A stretch of 64,000 bases of DNA from Athripsodes cinereus. Its lineage: Eukaryota; Arthropoda; Insecta; Trichoptera; Leptoceridae. The translations under genes and the position numbers were made by a program. The notes below the pieces were generated by a model that did not search any database, was not told the origin of the DNA, and was given only the letters and a program-made list of their open reading frames with translations. The stretch spans positions 17,977,982 through 18,041,981 of the forward strand of contig OX388314.1 of the NCBI GenBank assembly GCA_947579605.1, in the 5' to 3' direction. Shown here piece by piece: positions 47,351-58,175 of this stretch; the first letter of the stretch is position 1, and the number at the start of each line of letters is the position of its first letter.

Positions 47351-48051
47351 GGGAAAATAATGTGAAATTTGTGTAACACAAGTAAAAAGTATTTGTAATT
47401 TCTTCTCCATTTCTCCCTATTTTATGCTAGTCTACATTTAAGAAAAGGACTCCCACCATTTACCCCTGGATGTTTCAAGAACATCAGTTCTAATATCATC
47501 CAAATTCTGCTAGCATCTTCACTACTACCACTACTACACCATTATAGCATATCTCACAATTGGGGTGGCCAGCAGACCAGCTGCGTGTAATAAACTTCCA
47601 AGGTGTCCTCTTCATGCCAACAAAAATTTAGGAAAATGTGTGTCTGGCGTGAACACATAAATACTCCATAATTTCGAATTATTTTTATGTAGTTATGTAG
47701 TATTTATTTTTTTAAAAGTTCATGTATAGCAGAAATTCACCGAATTAAAGAGACCAATGTCCCATCCATCCTGAATGTTTAAAATTTTTGTTGACATGAA
47801 GAGGACACCTTGGAAGTTTATTACATGCAGCTGGTCTGCTTGCCATCCCAGTTGTGAGATATGCTATAACGGTGTAGTAGTAAAAAGAGGCTAGCAGAAA
47901 TTGGATGATATGAGAACTGATGTTCCTGAAACATCCAGGGGTAAATGGTGGGAGTCCCTTTCTTAAATGTTGACTAGCATAAAATAGGGAGGAATGGAGA
48001 AGAAATTCTAAATACTTTTTGCTTGTGTTACACAAATAATACATTATTTCC
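47351..48051. repeat. Large inverted duplication, about 280-bp arms
   Basis: The left arm (about 47351-47632) and right arm (about 47776-48051) are inverted copies, estimated by eye at about 90% identity, separated by about 140 bases. Each arm holds one copy of the dispersed 130-bp repeat plus about 180 bases not found elsewhere in the window, including matching TTTACCCCTGGATGTTTC and GAAACATCCAGGGGTAAA. A transcript would form a long double-stranded hairpin. Confidence 0.85.
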
Positions 48052-48185
48052 ATATCTTGTAATGGTATACAGTGAACGACAATAATAATAAAAAATACAA
48101 CTATGATCATCAATTTATATCTTTTCCTAATGGGTACTACTGGATAACCTATTATAGAAATTAACCTTTAATTCTACGTACGTAC

Positions 48186-48312
48186 CACAGTTCATATCAT
48201 CATTTGATCCATATAGGTGTCTCTTGGTCGGAATTTAGCATTTCTGCCTTTGGTCTTGCCCTCCTCGAAGGTGATGAGGGTGCCTGATGTTATGGCCAAT
48301 CCAGTTGAGTCA
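48186..48312 (-). pseudogene. RTE fragment, third copy
   Basis: On the minus strand the sequence encodes GLAITSGTLITFEEGKTKG and then a degenerate RPRDTYMDQ, matching IGHNIRHPGLLIAIAEGKTEG and RPRDAYMDQ of the copy at 1489-1965. It stops just after the equivalent of MNCGSY. It is truncated at both ends. Confidence 0.7.
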
Positions 48313-49492
48313 TTGTAGAACAATAATGTAGTTTTGAAATAATATTTTTCACTCATCTTCTTATAGCCCGCTAGACTAGAATCTCGAGGGTCCGAAACCA
48401 TGTTCTTTGCGTCGCCTGTTACAGGATGGAGGCCTTGTATATCTCCAATGAATGAGAATATAGGACAGTGGTCAAATAAACAACACATTCACTGTTCACG
48501 ACATAATTCCACAATGTATTATTCGATTTAAAACTAGTTTCACAACTACACTTCAAAACAAACGACTCTGACAAAACTAACAAACAACACCAAATTTTAT
48601 TTGCGTAAAAAACATAGCAAGATAAAAAAAAAAGTATTGGAAATACACTAAAATAAATATTATTCTAAAAAATAAACAAACTTGCGTCGCACATAAAGTT
48701 TAAAAGGTGGAAAAATACTTTTAGATTGCTAAAATGTACCTCCATAGCAATCTTAAGTTTTGACAGTTGTTAGATTGCGTTTAAGACGTCTATTAAGATT
48801 TGACCTTGGCAATGTTGTGTCAAGAGTACCGATTTCATACAAATTTTAAGATCTTAACGAATTTTTAAGACATCAAAGTAGATCGGTCTAAAAGTTAAGA
48901 TTTAGATCGTGTTCAAAAGTACGAATTCGCCATTTTAAGATGCAAACAAGATTAGATCGTATTTAGATTGTGTCGGGAGTAGGGCTGCTGGAAAGAGATG
49001 TAGATGTAATATTCTTACACAAACAACGAAATTAATATTCTTTCGTCCTTGCTAAGTCACTACGTTAATATATTATTCTATTTAATCGACAATTCATCTT
49101 CTCTGGCATAAATTTCCATCGCTATTATATATTATTTGTTTGTAAAGAACACATTTCGTTACATTGTAATATTCAGATTTTATAAAAAAAAACATTTAGT
49201 ATAAAATTTAGGAAAAAAGGTTATTGTTGTATCTTTTGTTAACAATAAAAGATCGAATCACAATAGATACCTTTAGTTTCCATGAAACTTTTATGAAGCA
49301 TAGAAAAAATATTTTCAACGCAGTAATGATTTCATACTAATATTTAAATTTAAAAATGCTTTATGTAGTAAGTACATACATAAGAACAGAAATATTTTCA
49401 AAATATATTTTAAGGTACCTACTTATCTTGCTTGACTCCAAGGTCTCCTGACAAAACTGAAAGGAGGTTAAACGAATGTTTATATACAAAAT

Positions 49493-49738
49493 TCAAATTG
49501 CTGTAGCTATGCGTATATTCTTTGCTGTCGGTCCCTCAGTGCTGAGGACCGTGGCCATTATTTGTATAGGTGTGGACAAGATGCTTCCAGCGACTCCGAT
49601 CCTCCGCTCTTCGCAGCGCCTCATGCAAGGACCCCCTGTTGCTCCCTTCACCTGCTCACTCCATCTCATTGGTGCGCACCCCCTAGCTCTATTGCCCTCC
49701 ACACTTCCAGTCATAAATATGCGAATATACAGTCTCAT
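49493..49738 (-). pseudogene. LINE pol C-terminal fragment
   Basis: The minus-strand frame encodes GSVEGNRARGCAPMRWSEQV, an RARGxAPxRW terminal motif of non-LTR reverse transcriptases, and ends near a degenerate end-of-gene segment. It is G+C-rich compared with its flanks and truncated at both ends. Confidence 0.7.
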
Positions 49739-49811
49739 AATAAACTTATCAATGTGTGAAACTGCCTATATTATTAATTCTTCCGCCTTCATCTTGAAAG
49801 CATCATCTTGA

Positions 49812-51195
49812 GGAATAGATTCTGCTTCGTTCAGAGCGTTTTTCACCAATAATAGATTGAGTCGTCTCATACCAAAATATTAGTAACTCTCTGATATGGA
49901 TGTCGTATGAACAGCAAATTGAGATTTTTTTTTTATCTAAGTCATCTAAAAGCCTGTGGGTAAAGATCATTTGTTTTTTAATCTATATTAAATGTTTAAA
50001 GCATGTTATTAAAAGAATACTCTCAGAACATTTTAAAAAATAGGTATATGCGGACAATTCTTCGTAGGCCATATATTCAGTGAAAAAAATCTGTAAGTAT
50101 TTATACAAAATTTTATATCTATTCTTTTAAGGTTTTTAAATTTAGGCGTCAGTAATACTCGTACGGTACAAATCTATTATTAGGCAAATAATGATAGCAC
50201 ATTACACAGTAAAAATTAAAGCAAAACGCGAATTTATTGAGTCGAAGAACTTCCATCGATTTCTACGGTGAAATAAGCATAAATTGCTTCAGAAATAACA
50301 ATTTATATCAATTATAATCCTATTCAAGGCGTAAGGCGTTTACGACTCGTATATACCTACAATTTATATCTATGTGTAGAGGTACCCATTACAATCTCAC
50401 GAATTCGTAAAAAAAGCACACAATTAAGCTAAGTAATAACAACGTGACAAGTGATAAATGAATTCTTTCATATTTTCTATCCAAAAATATGAAACAAGGA
50501 AGCACTTCTAAAAACTATCTTAATAACTTACAGCCATATGAAACGTGTACCTACATATTTAATTTACACGACACAAATGTTTTTCACTTTCATTTAGGTC
50601 AACGCTCTACTGTTAGACCGCCCAGGACATTCTCATAATTATATCATTACAACGCCTGTACATCATAATTATCACATGATAAAACTACTTAATATGTTGT
50701 ACGAGTATATTATTATTATAGTAACAGTTCGCCATCAAATTCTCATTTAGAAACACGTTAATTTACTACTACAATTGTAATTTATTAAAGTGTCACTAAA
50801 ACCAAATATATTAACTCGTGGAATATTTAAATATATTCACATTTTAGTAAGTATCATCTGCCGTGCCTTCTGCTATCTTGGATAAGAATAGGAGAGATGC
50901 TCATTTGATATCTGTATCAAAATCTAACATAGAAATAAGATATAGGTACTTATCTTGACTGTAGGTGAATTAGGCAATATCTAAATGCAGATATAAACTT
51001 AGCCTTCAATGCATTGAGTAATGTTTTTATTGTTTTTGATATTGTATTTATATTATTAAAAAAATATAATAAAAAAAATGTATCTTTTCACCGTTCCTCT
51101 TTCATGAAAAATCTACTGTTGAAATTAACAAGGGTTAATTAATTGAAGAAAATGATTGGAAATAAGTACTAATTTATGTATAAATAATGCTAAAA
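49812..51195. other. No gene seen
   Basis: AT-rich DNA downstream of the small secreted-protein candidate. It carries no recognised repeat. Confidence 0.45.
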
Positions 51196-51201
51196 TTTAT
51201 T
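51196..51201 (-). terminator. AATAAA polyadenylation signal candidate
   Basis: AATAAA on the minus strand lies about 130 bases downstream of the stop codon of the 115-aa frame. The spacing suits a short 3' UTR, but the hexamer is frequent in this AT-rich sequence. Confidence 0.3.
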
Positions 51202-51329
51202 GTATTATAGCAGTTTGTTTTTCAATTTTAAATATGAATACATTTGACATTAATTTATAAATTAATAAAATAGGCAAATACATCGTTTTGTAGGACAAAC
51301 AATATCATAAAGACTAAGAAATTTACACA

Positions 51330-51677
51330 TTATTTCATGTAAATCTTTAACTTTTTCCTCGCTATAGCAGAAGAGCATTTCACTCGCGTAAACTCATCAT
51401 TTAGCTTTCTGTAAACATACTTGAAAGGATTGTATGTAATAGGATTTCTCCTGTCCATAAAAGGAATGTAATTTCTCATTGAATTATCATGTTTTGGATA
51501 GCACTCAAACCAATTTATACTGTCTAGCTTACTCTTGATAGCTGAGACAAGATATTTGCAAAGAAAACATTGACAGTTGCTGTATTTTCCGTCCAATGAT
51601 AATGTCAGACCGCAGAATACAAGAGATGTTGCGAATAACAAAGGAAACAGAGATATGATTCCGATAATTTTAGACAT
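51330..51677 (-). CDS. Small secreted cysteine-containing protein, unknown family
   Basis: This uninterrupted 115-codon frame starts at a true ATG (51677) and ends at TAA (51330-51332). I do not recognise a family. The N-terminus has the shape of a signal peptide: SK at positions 2-3, a hydrophobic run from about residue 4 to 22 (IIGIISLFPLLFATSLVF), then a polar stretch. The predicted mature part has cysteines at 35, 37 and 40 (CQCFLC), 59 and 101, a tyrosine/asparagine-rich middle and a basic tail (RKKLK). This composition fits an extracellular or salivary-type small protein. No retroelement motifs are present. A TATA-like box lies about 100 bases upstream and an AATAAA about 130 bases downstream. 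It might still be one exon of a longer gene or a chance frame. Confidence 0.5.
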   Translation of the reverse strand: MSKIIGIISLFPLLFATSLVFCGLTLSLDGKYSNCQCFLCKYLVSAIKSKLDSINWFECYPKHDNSMRNYIPFMDRRNPITYNPFKYVYRKLNDEFTRVKCSSAIARKKLKIYMK

Positions 51678-51770
51678 ACTTAATATAATTTAACTTAATA
51701 ACTTTAAATATAACTTAACACACCAAAACTTATTAATTTAAGTATTTGATTAATATCAATAGCACGTCAA

Positions 51771-51780
51771 AAATTTATAA
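51771..51780 (-). promoter_or_regulatory. TATA-like box upstream of the 115-aa gene
   Basis: On the minus strand the sequence TTATAAATTT lies about 95-100 bases before the ATG at 51677, leaving room for a short 5' UTR. In AT-rich DNA such boxes arise by chance, so this is supportive rather than decisive. Confidence 0.3.
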
Positions 51781-53487
51781 AGTAATTTTCACCAGCCAAT
51801 TCAGTTGACAGATATTTTTGTTAACGTTCTACGTTTTTCAATTTTATTTATAGTTCAGTCACGGGCATAGGAACCTACTCGTTAATATTGTATGTAATGC
51901 CACCCCGCGTGTAGGTAATAAACATAGAAATCGCACCTATGCGATATAATCGCCCTCATAATAAAATTGACATTTAAAATTGACGTAAATCTTTATTGGC
52001 CAAAATTTAACATAATTATACAATAAAATACAACATTACACAGCAATAAAATTAACAATACCAAACATTGTATGGAAAGAAGATATTCTTTTCAATTTTT
52101 CTAAAGGTTATCCACTCGTTTGCGAGTAAATTAAGATGAACTAGTAAACCATACAATAAATTCGTATGTTAAATCAACGTTTATCTAACTTCGAAATATA
52201 TCTTAATTATGTTCTATCTCTTGAAGTTAGATAAAAACATAATCTCAAGATTAAAACCCAATATCCATACTTTGTCGATGGATTCTAAGAAAAACAATAT
52301 TTGTAGAATACTCATGTACCTACTTATGACGTAGGTCGGTAGGCACTTACTTAAATTACTTTAATGATAGCAAATTCGCAAAACAACGAGAGTGCTTCGT
52401 TATTATGATAAGTACTTGAAAGATAAATTGATTTAATTAACATCAACAAGAAATTAGTTGATCGTGATTATTTCATTGCATTTATAAACAAATTTATTTA
52501 TACAAATAATGCAGAGACAACTACAGCTCAGCAAATAAATATGTCTCTTGAAAATATTCTCGGAATTTACTGGAAAATGAAATAGGAAAAGCACAAATTG
52601 CTTCTTTTGACCAACGATTAATTTACTATCTCATAGGTAAGTCTGAGAAGCTTCTTTAATTTAACGTAAATATGACTCCAGGTATACTTCAGAATAAAGT
52701 CAATTCTAACTGTGTAGTTGAATTTTCTTTCACGAGTATTTTCGTGGAATAAGTGAGTCATTGTAGTTACAAGTTATTAAATAAATTAGATAAATTAGAG
52801 GAAGGTATAGTTTTTCTAGCAAAACATTATATCTATTCTGCATATCTGTGTTGCATAAGAATTATTGTAAAACATAAAATACAATAAAACATCTGTGTGT
52901 TTAATAAAATTATATAAATAGATAGAGATAATAAAATTATATTTCATTGCAATCCTCTATATGGCTGTGAGTCTTGGCACCTAATTAAGATATGGAAGTG
53001 ATAAATAATAAATTAGGGTCTTAGAGGATTTGAAGGGAATTGAATATAAAGCCAAGATCAGGATGAACAAGTCACAAGTGATCCTGTCAAGTAACAATAA
53101 AACCAATGCTCTATAAAAAAAACATGCATTCTGTGGGCGTGTTTCCAGATTGTAAAATTGAATGTAATTTATTCACAAAGGTAGTGTAGATAATTTCCAT
53201 CCATGTTATTCAAAACCAGTAGTTCAATCATATGAATGTACGTTTACCATTCGTAATGAAAATATGATACCACAACTTGGAATAATTCAAACTTTGAATA
53301 ATTCAAAGTTTCCAATAATTTATTTTCACCAGTAGTAGTTACCCATTTGCATACATTAAATTTTAAATTATTCGAAGTTGTGACGTCACACTTTCGATAT
53401 GAATATGTTGATATTCAGCATAAAGTGATTTTTAATATTTTCAGTTAGTACAGCAACTCACCTATCGTGACTTCCCTAACTTTTTTT
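51781..53487. other. No gene seen, one LINE word
   Basis: AT-rich DNA upstream of the small secreted-protein candidate. Only a short retroelement word at 52957 is recognised. Additional upstream exons for the 115-aa frame were not found. Confidence 0.45.
52957..52985 (+). pseudogene. LINE pol remnant word
   Basis: The sequence encodes PLYGCESWHL, the conserved LYGCE-W motif of RTE-like reverse transcriptases. Only this motif is recognisable. Confidence 0.35.
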
Positions 53488-53572
53488 GGTAAGCAGAGAA
53501 CGACTTCCATGTTTATTACAAGCATTTGTTCCGCTGGCTACCTCATTTGAGGGAGATGCCATGGTGGAATGT
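53488..53572 (-). repeat. Dispersed ~130-bp repeat copy
   Basis: On the minus strand it carries CCACCATGGCATCTCCCTC, ATGAGGTAGCCAGCGGAAC and AACATGGAAGTCGTTCTCTG. Confidence 0.65.
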
Positions 53573-53617
53573 AAAAAAATATTATCTTTACTTTAATTGG
53601 TAGGTACGAAGAAGACC

Positions 53618-53664
53618 ACCTAGCTGGCTACCCCTTTTGAAAGAAATGACGTTATGGTATGAAT
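53618..53664 (-). repeat. Dispersed repeat, 5' part only
   Basis: On the minus strand it reads CATACCATAACGTCATTTC and AAAAGGGGTAGCCAGC, the first third of the family. It lies 50 bases from the copy at 53488-53572. Confidence 0.5.
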
Positions 53665-54246
53665 AAATGAACATGATTTTTAGATAGATGGCTACTAGTC
53701 ATTGGGTTCTGAAAACTGAGTAAGAAGACTATTCATCGCATCGCCTAGTGCATTAGGATTAACATCCGCAATATTAATATCACATCTTATTAATTAAGAT
53801 GAAATGACTTTTAGTTTTATTAGTAGCTGCTATGTTCTGTTCTTTATAATACTGTTCTTTATAGTATGCTTTTAATTCCTCTATCTGTACTAGATATTAG
53901 GTAGGTATTCCATCTGGCTTCCTTAGTATTATTTTTCTACATTTCATAGAAGCAAGCAAGAGAACAATAGTATGTATTTTATTACTGCTGTCTATTGTTT
54001 GTACTATTATAAGATATTTATATCCATATTATTACTACCATTATTATAAATATATAATTATGCACTTATAGTAGGAAAATACTATCAAGCTAAGTACTTC
54101 TGTACTGTAGCTACAAATATAAATATACTACCTACTAATGACTTGATACATAGTATTGTAATTAATTTTATCATAATACCTAATTGTGACACTAGATGGC
54201 GATGGAAGTTGCTGTTTTTTTCTTAATTAATCTAAATTGTCTCCAC

Positions 54247-54343
54247 TCATCCTAAATGTCGTAATTCTTTTTTGGCACGGAGGGAACAACTTGCATATTT
54301 ATTACTTACAGTTCTTCCGCTGGCTACCCCATATATAGATACC
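54247..54343 (-). repeat. Dispersed ~130-bp repeat copy
   Basis: On the minus strand it has ATATGGGGTAGCCAGCGGAA, AATATGCAAGTTGTTCCCTC and GTGCCAAAAAAGAATTACGA. Confidence 0.6.
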
Positions 54344-54639
54344 AGATCATCATCATCTCGCCCTTTAACGTTCATCTCGAGCAGAAACCAGTCCCCTCCA
54401 TTAAGGATCGTCTCTACATGAGTCACCACTTCCCACGACATTCTCAGCGCTCTGATGTCGTTATCATAGGAACAGTTTACTGTGTAAGAGGAACTCCCAG
54501 GCTGTCAGAATCCTTGTGCATGAAAGAAAAATGTTATTTTTGGCCAACTATCATTGGACATTCTATACTGTATTACAGAAACATTAGATCTTTCATTTCA
54601 TCATTTTGTGACATGCTCATTGCTCATACCACCTAACAT

Positions 54640-54722
54640 CCATATTCCTTCCAAGACACTTCGTTTCGAAACTTTGTGTCTTCCGCTCTTGAGCCTTGGT
54701 TAAGTGCCAAGACTCACAGTCA
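54640..54722 (-). pseudogene. Short LINE pol remnant
   Basis: On the minus strand the codons read CESWHLTKAQERKTQSFE, like the ETW/ESW-L segment of RTE-type reverse transcriptases. A similar short word, LYGCESWHL, appears on the plus strand at about 52957-52983. Confidence 0.45.
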
Positions 54723-55925
54723 CAGATACCAAATAAATAGAGAAATAAATATTTACCATTATATAAATGTACAGAAAGTATAACAGTTTCTATATCCTGG
54801 TACTGTATGAGATCGGGTAAGATGAACGAGTATAATCATGATAGTGCATTTACAGAGCACAAAGACAAATGCTTTTTAATAAATATAAAATATTGCTATA
54901 ATAACATAACATAATATATTATTATTACGAAGCATATCCCTGTCCCATTCCATAATGTTCCCCTTACTTAGAACTGAACTGTAACATGGCGAGCGGATGG
55001 AACGAATATTATTTCAAATTGTAAATTGTTCTTTTTACTTCAACCATTATTATAATAACACAGTTGGTATGTAAGTAGCACTCCATTTTTCTTTTTTTAA
55101 TCAGGCAATACTTAACTGATAGTGAATTTTTCACATCAAACCATGAGTTGTGACTTTATAATTTTTCGATCTTTACAAATATTTAAACTATCGTCGCTCA
55201 CTTACATTTAAGTAAATGATAATAATATAATCATCATCCGTTTCACATTAATACTCTACATATAATATTTACATACCAATATAATATATTTATTGCCAAA
55301 ACAAAAATTCCATTGAAAAAGTTCTTAAAATTGGTTTAGAACTGCCATTATCGGTCCATTTACCTATATTTTTATTTTCTCCCGAATAATATACTGCAAT
55401 AAAATAAATGTACGATATCCCAATATCACAGTGGGACGTGTCAACATTTAAAAAGAGCATAAACCAGCAACACACGAACATTTCGAAGTCTACAAGAACG
55501 ATAAATGCTATGACCTCATTTCGACTAGGTACCATCCTATTAAATTTATTTCAAACGACATCCCTCGAATGTACTACATCGTGTGAGCGGAACGAGCAAG
55601 CTTTCAATATTTTACAATATTGCTGATCTTACTAATAGTACAAACACTATTGTCATAAAGACTAACGAATCTGACTTCCTCTACATACCAATTGCATTAT
55701 AGTGGATTCCTTTTACTCAATTATGTTGTTATCTTAAACTCCTGCGAGTCATTCGACAGGTTCAGCCACTTTTGTACGTGACCTCACAAATCTGACATGT
55801 TTTGTATAAAAAAACTCACTAATCAAACATTTATACATTCAGGCATGAAAATAAATCGATTCAACTTGTTCTAGTATATAGTTTCAGTAATCCGATGATC
55901 TATGAGTCATAATGGTTAAATTTGT
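54723..55925. other. No gene seen
   Basis: AT-rich spacer. Overlapping frames at 55290-55626 on both strands show no family motif. Confidence 0.45.
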
Positions 55926-56055
55926 TCCTACAAGTGGGGTAGCAGGGGATTAACTGCATATAACAAACATGCAAGCTGTCGTTTCCGTGTCAATAAAAAT
56001 AAAGAGATTCAGGATGGGTGGCAGACCTTATCGCTGAACTGAAGATGTTAAATGT
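55926..56055 (+). repeat. Dispersed ~130-bp repeat, near-complete copy
   Basis: It contains ACAAGTGGGGTAGCAGGGG, AACAAACATGCAAGCTGTCG, GATTCAGGATGGGTGGCAG and GAAGATGTTAAATG. This is the closest to what the copies suggest as a common ancestor. Confidence 0.75.
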
Positions 56056-56168
56056 CTAAATTGTAATAAATCAAATGTTTTTGTGTTAACACTTTGGAAA
56101 TTCATTATAATTAAAATGATTTTAAAACACTGTATAATTTCCAAATTAAATTTATTCACCTCAAACGT

Positions 56169-56199
56169 TTTCGCCAAGGCTTCTACTTGGCATCATCAG
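56169..56199 (-). ncRNA. Hammerhead-ribozyme-like core
   Basis: On the minus strand CTGATGA (56199-56193) is followed by T, a 6-bp stem GCCAAG/CTTGGC with a 7-base loop, then GAAA (56172-56169). The stem is perfect. It lies 20-30 bases after a LINE 3' end on the same strand. Stems I and III are not clear, so it may be a relic of a Penelope-like terminus. Confidence 0.5.
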
Positions 56200-56216
56200 G
56201 AGGACTAATTAGTTTA

Positions 56217-56292
56217 AGTTCATATAATCAATATACAGAGGGCGAGTTTATCGCAAAGGCGCGATCTCTTCCAACTAACCCAAATAGAAAAA
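56217..56292 (-). mobile_element. LINE 3' end, same family, joined to a ribozyme-like motif
   Basis: On the minus strand it reads TTGGAAGAGATCGCGCC and TTTGCGATAAACTCGCCC up to CTGTATATTGATTATATG. It then runs, within 30 bases, into a hammerhead-like motif at 56169-56199. The usual A-rich tail is missing. Confidence 0.65.
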
Positions 56293-58033
56293 AGCATGAG
56301 ACCTTTTCTTTGTCGGGACTCGTATAGTTATCTATCACTAAAATTCTAGTTCTAATTCAATATTTTTACTAAAAGTACAAAAACTTTACGAAAAAATACG
56401 ACAGTCAACCAATTTGATATTATGATACACTAGTAAATCTCTCAAATCCTACAGGTCACTGATCTGAAATGATTGGAGTTAAAATATTATGATTGCTATA
56501 CATTATTGACACTGAATGAGGAATGAATTATTGTCTGTGGCTACGCGAATATACTAGAAGCCATTGACACTAGACGAAGTCTAATAATTGATGAAGTTCA
56601 CTGTGGTTATTCACTTGAATCTTGAACTCATTGATTTGATATTAATCAGTGCATGAGACAAAAATCATAAAACTTTATTACTTACATATAATAAATATTG
56701 ATAAATCACATCACTTGACAATCTATAGATATACTCGTACATCCTATTCTATATAACATTGTTAAATTAAAATTTTATATAGGTGCATTCTCAACTCAAT
56801 CAACCTTCAACGCTATTTCCAGGAGTACGGGAGACAAACCAGCCTCCTCCTCTGGGAGTGTCCTTGCGCCAATTAATTTATTTCTTTATTTTATTTTTAC
56901 TTATTTATTTTTATTTATAATAACATATACGGCACAAGGCCATTAAACATATACAAAAAATTCACAAATAGTTCGATGCAATACAACAATCCTTTCAAAC
57001 GCAATCACATTTACTTATCACACACACACATTCACGCAACTATACAATGCAGCAATATTAAACTATAGCATCTTCCCACGGTATTCCTAAATAGCTCTGG
57101 TGATGTTTTCATGAGTATTGTGAAAGAAGGACATATAGGTCGGCGGGATCTTGCAGAACTTTAGAAACTGACTTAATTTTATTTTAACTATTTTTTATTA
57201 TATCAACGCCATTTTTTCTGAAATTTATAATAAAATTCTATGTTTCTTGCTCTAGGTAATATGTTATTTCACTCCTAAGTACATACTATCACTTAAAATT
57301 TTCCGATCATTTATTATCTCAGTTGAATTGACACCAATATAATATTTGCTAATTTTTTTCTTCCTGTTTTGGCCTAGTACCTATTATATTCTTGAAAAAA
57401 CTTGTAAAATTTTCCAATGAAAATGTATTACACTTACACAACCCAACTGTCAAATAGGTACCTAAGTCTTTATACAAGTGTATTATTACATACTTACACT
57501 TATACATCCACTTTTAGACATATATGTATTACGTTACATTCTGTGCGCATTTTCCGTTTAATACGTACATAATAAGTAGAGATGTGACGGTATAACTGCA
57601 TTCAGGGCGTAGAGCAAAGGAACATGTATTGAATGCTAATAGGGTCAGAATATTTTGGTTTATGTTGAGAGTACCTACCTACATATTTTAAGTATAGTAC
57701 AACCATATGTAGGTACTTTCGTTCCTGCAAGACAACTAAGATACCTTACTACATATACTCGAAGGAAAGGTTCTCTAGAAAAGTTATTAGAAACTACCTA
57801 GTTTCTCAAAACGTTCATATATTTAATTAATGTGTAGTTCAAGTAACAGGTAATAAAAAGCATAAGAAAGTTTGACACTAATATTCTTATAATTACCGTA
57901 GCATGATGAAAATGTTTCATATTTGCAAACGGTATGTAGACTCAAATGGACGTTTTAATTACATATGCTTTGAAAAAATGTGTTTCCTGATCTTCAGAGT
58001 TGGCGTAGTATGCAGGGGAAGGTTACTTCAGCT
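56293..58033. other. No gene seen
   Basis: AT-rich DNA with an A+T tract at 56880-56930 that could be a LINE tail on the minus strand (AAATAAATAAGTAAAAATAA). The segment before it (56815-56875) is less AT-rich and may be the matching element end, but I could not assign it. Confidence 0.4.
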
Positions 58034-58175
58034 TATAAGAGAGAAATTCGGTAGTCATTTATAGCTAATCGGTTGTCTAATTGGTAGCGCTGGCAGCTGG
58101 AAATTGAATGATTTAGGTTCTATTCAACAAAATCTTATATTGTTGTTTCTTCTTTTTTGAGCTTAGGTGGTTACT
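58034..58175 (+). repeat. Diverged tRNA-derived SINE copy
   Basis: It begins CTTATAAGAGAGAAATTCGG, the same leader that precedes the SINE head at 5381. It continues with a tRNA-like TCTAATTGGTAGCGC and a degenerate box B (TTAGGTTCTATTC), and ends TTGAGCTTAGGTGG. Divergence is high. Confidence 0.5.

Larger units (their letters stand above)
42644..48987. mobile_element. Possible P/THAP-type DNA transposon, composite
   Basis: The left end begins CAGGGCTACTC (42644), and the right end read inverted begins CAGCCCTACTCCCGACACAA (48987). A second left-like end, ACTCCCGACACAATCTA, lies at 42719-42735 and is the exact complement of 48965-48981. Repeated GATTAGATC-like words lie just inside both ends. 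A THAP-like exon is present at 43488. No 8-bp duplication is found. The interior is full of retroelement relics, so the span is either a heavily invaded element or two separate solo ends. Confidence 0.35.

Noticed and set aside
49476..49811. 111-codon plus-strand protein
   Set aside because: It is the antisense of a retroelement C-terminal frame with the RARGxAPxRW motif on the minus strand.
54247..54441. 64-codon secreted or acidic protein (GRDDDD)
   Set aside because: The frame overlaps a copy of the dispersed repeat, and the DDDD run comes from a GATGATGAT tail typical of LINE ends.
56815..56875. R1-type retroelement end (LLLWECP)
   Set aside because: Only seven residues match the typical LLWECP motif and the context does not continue the similarity.
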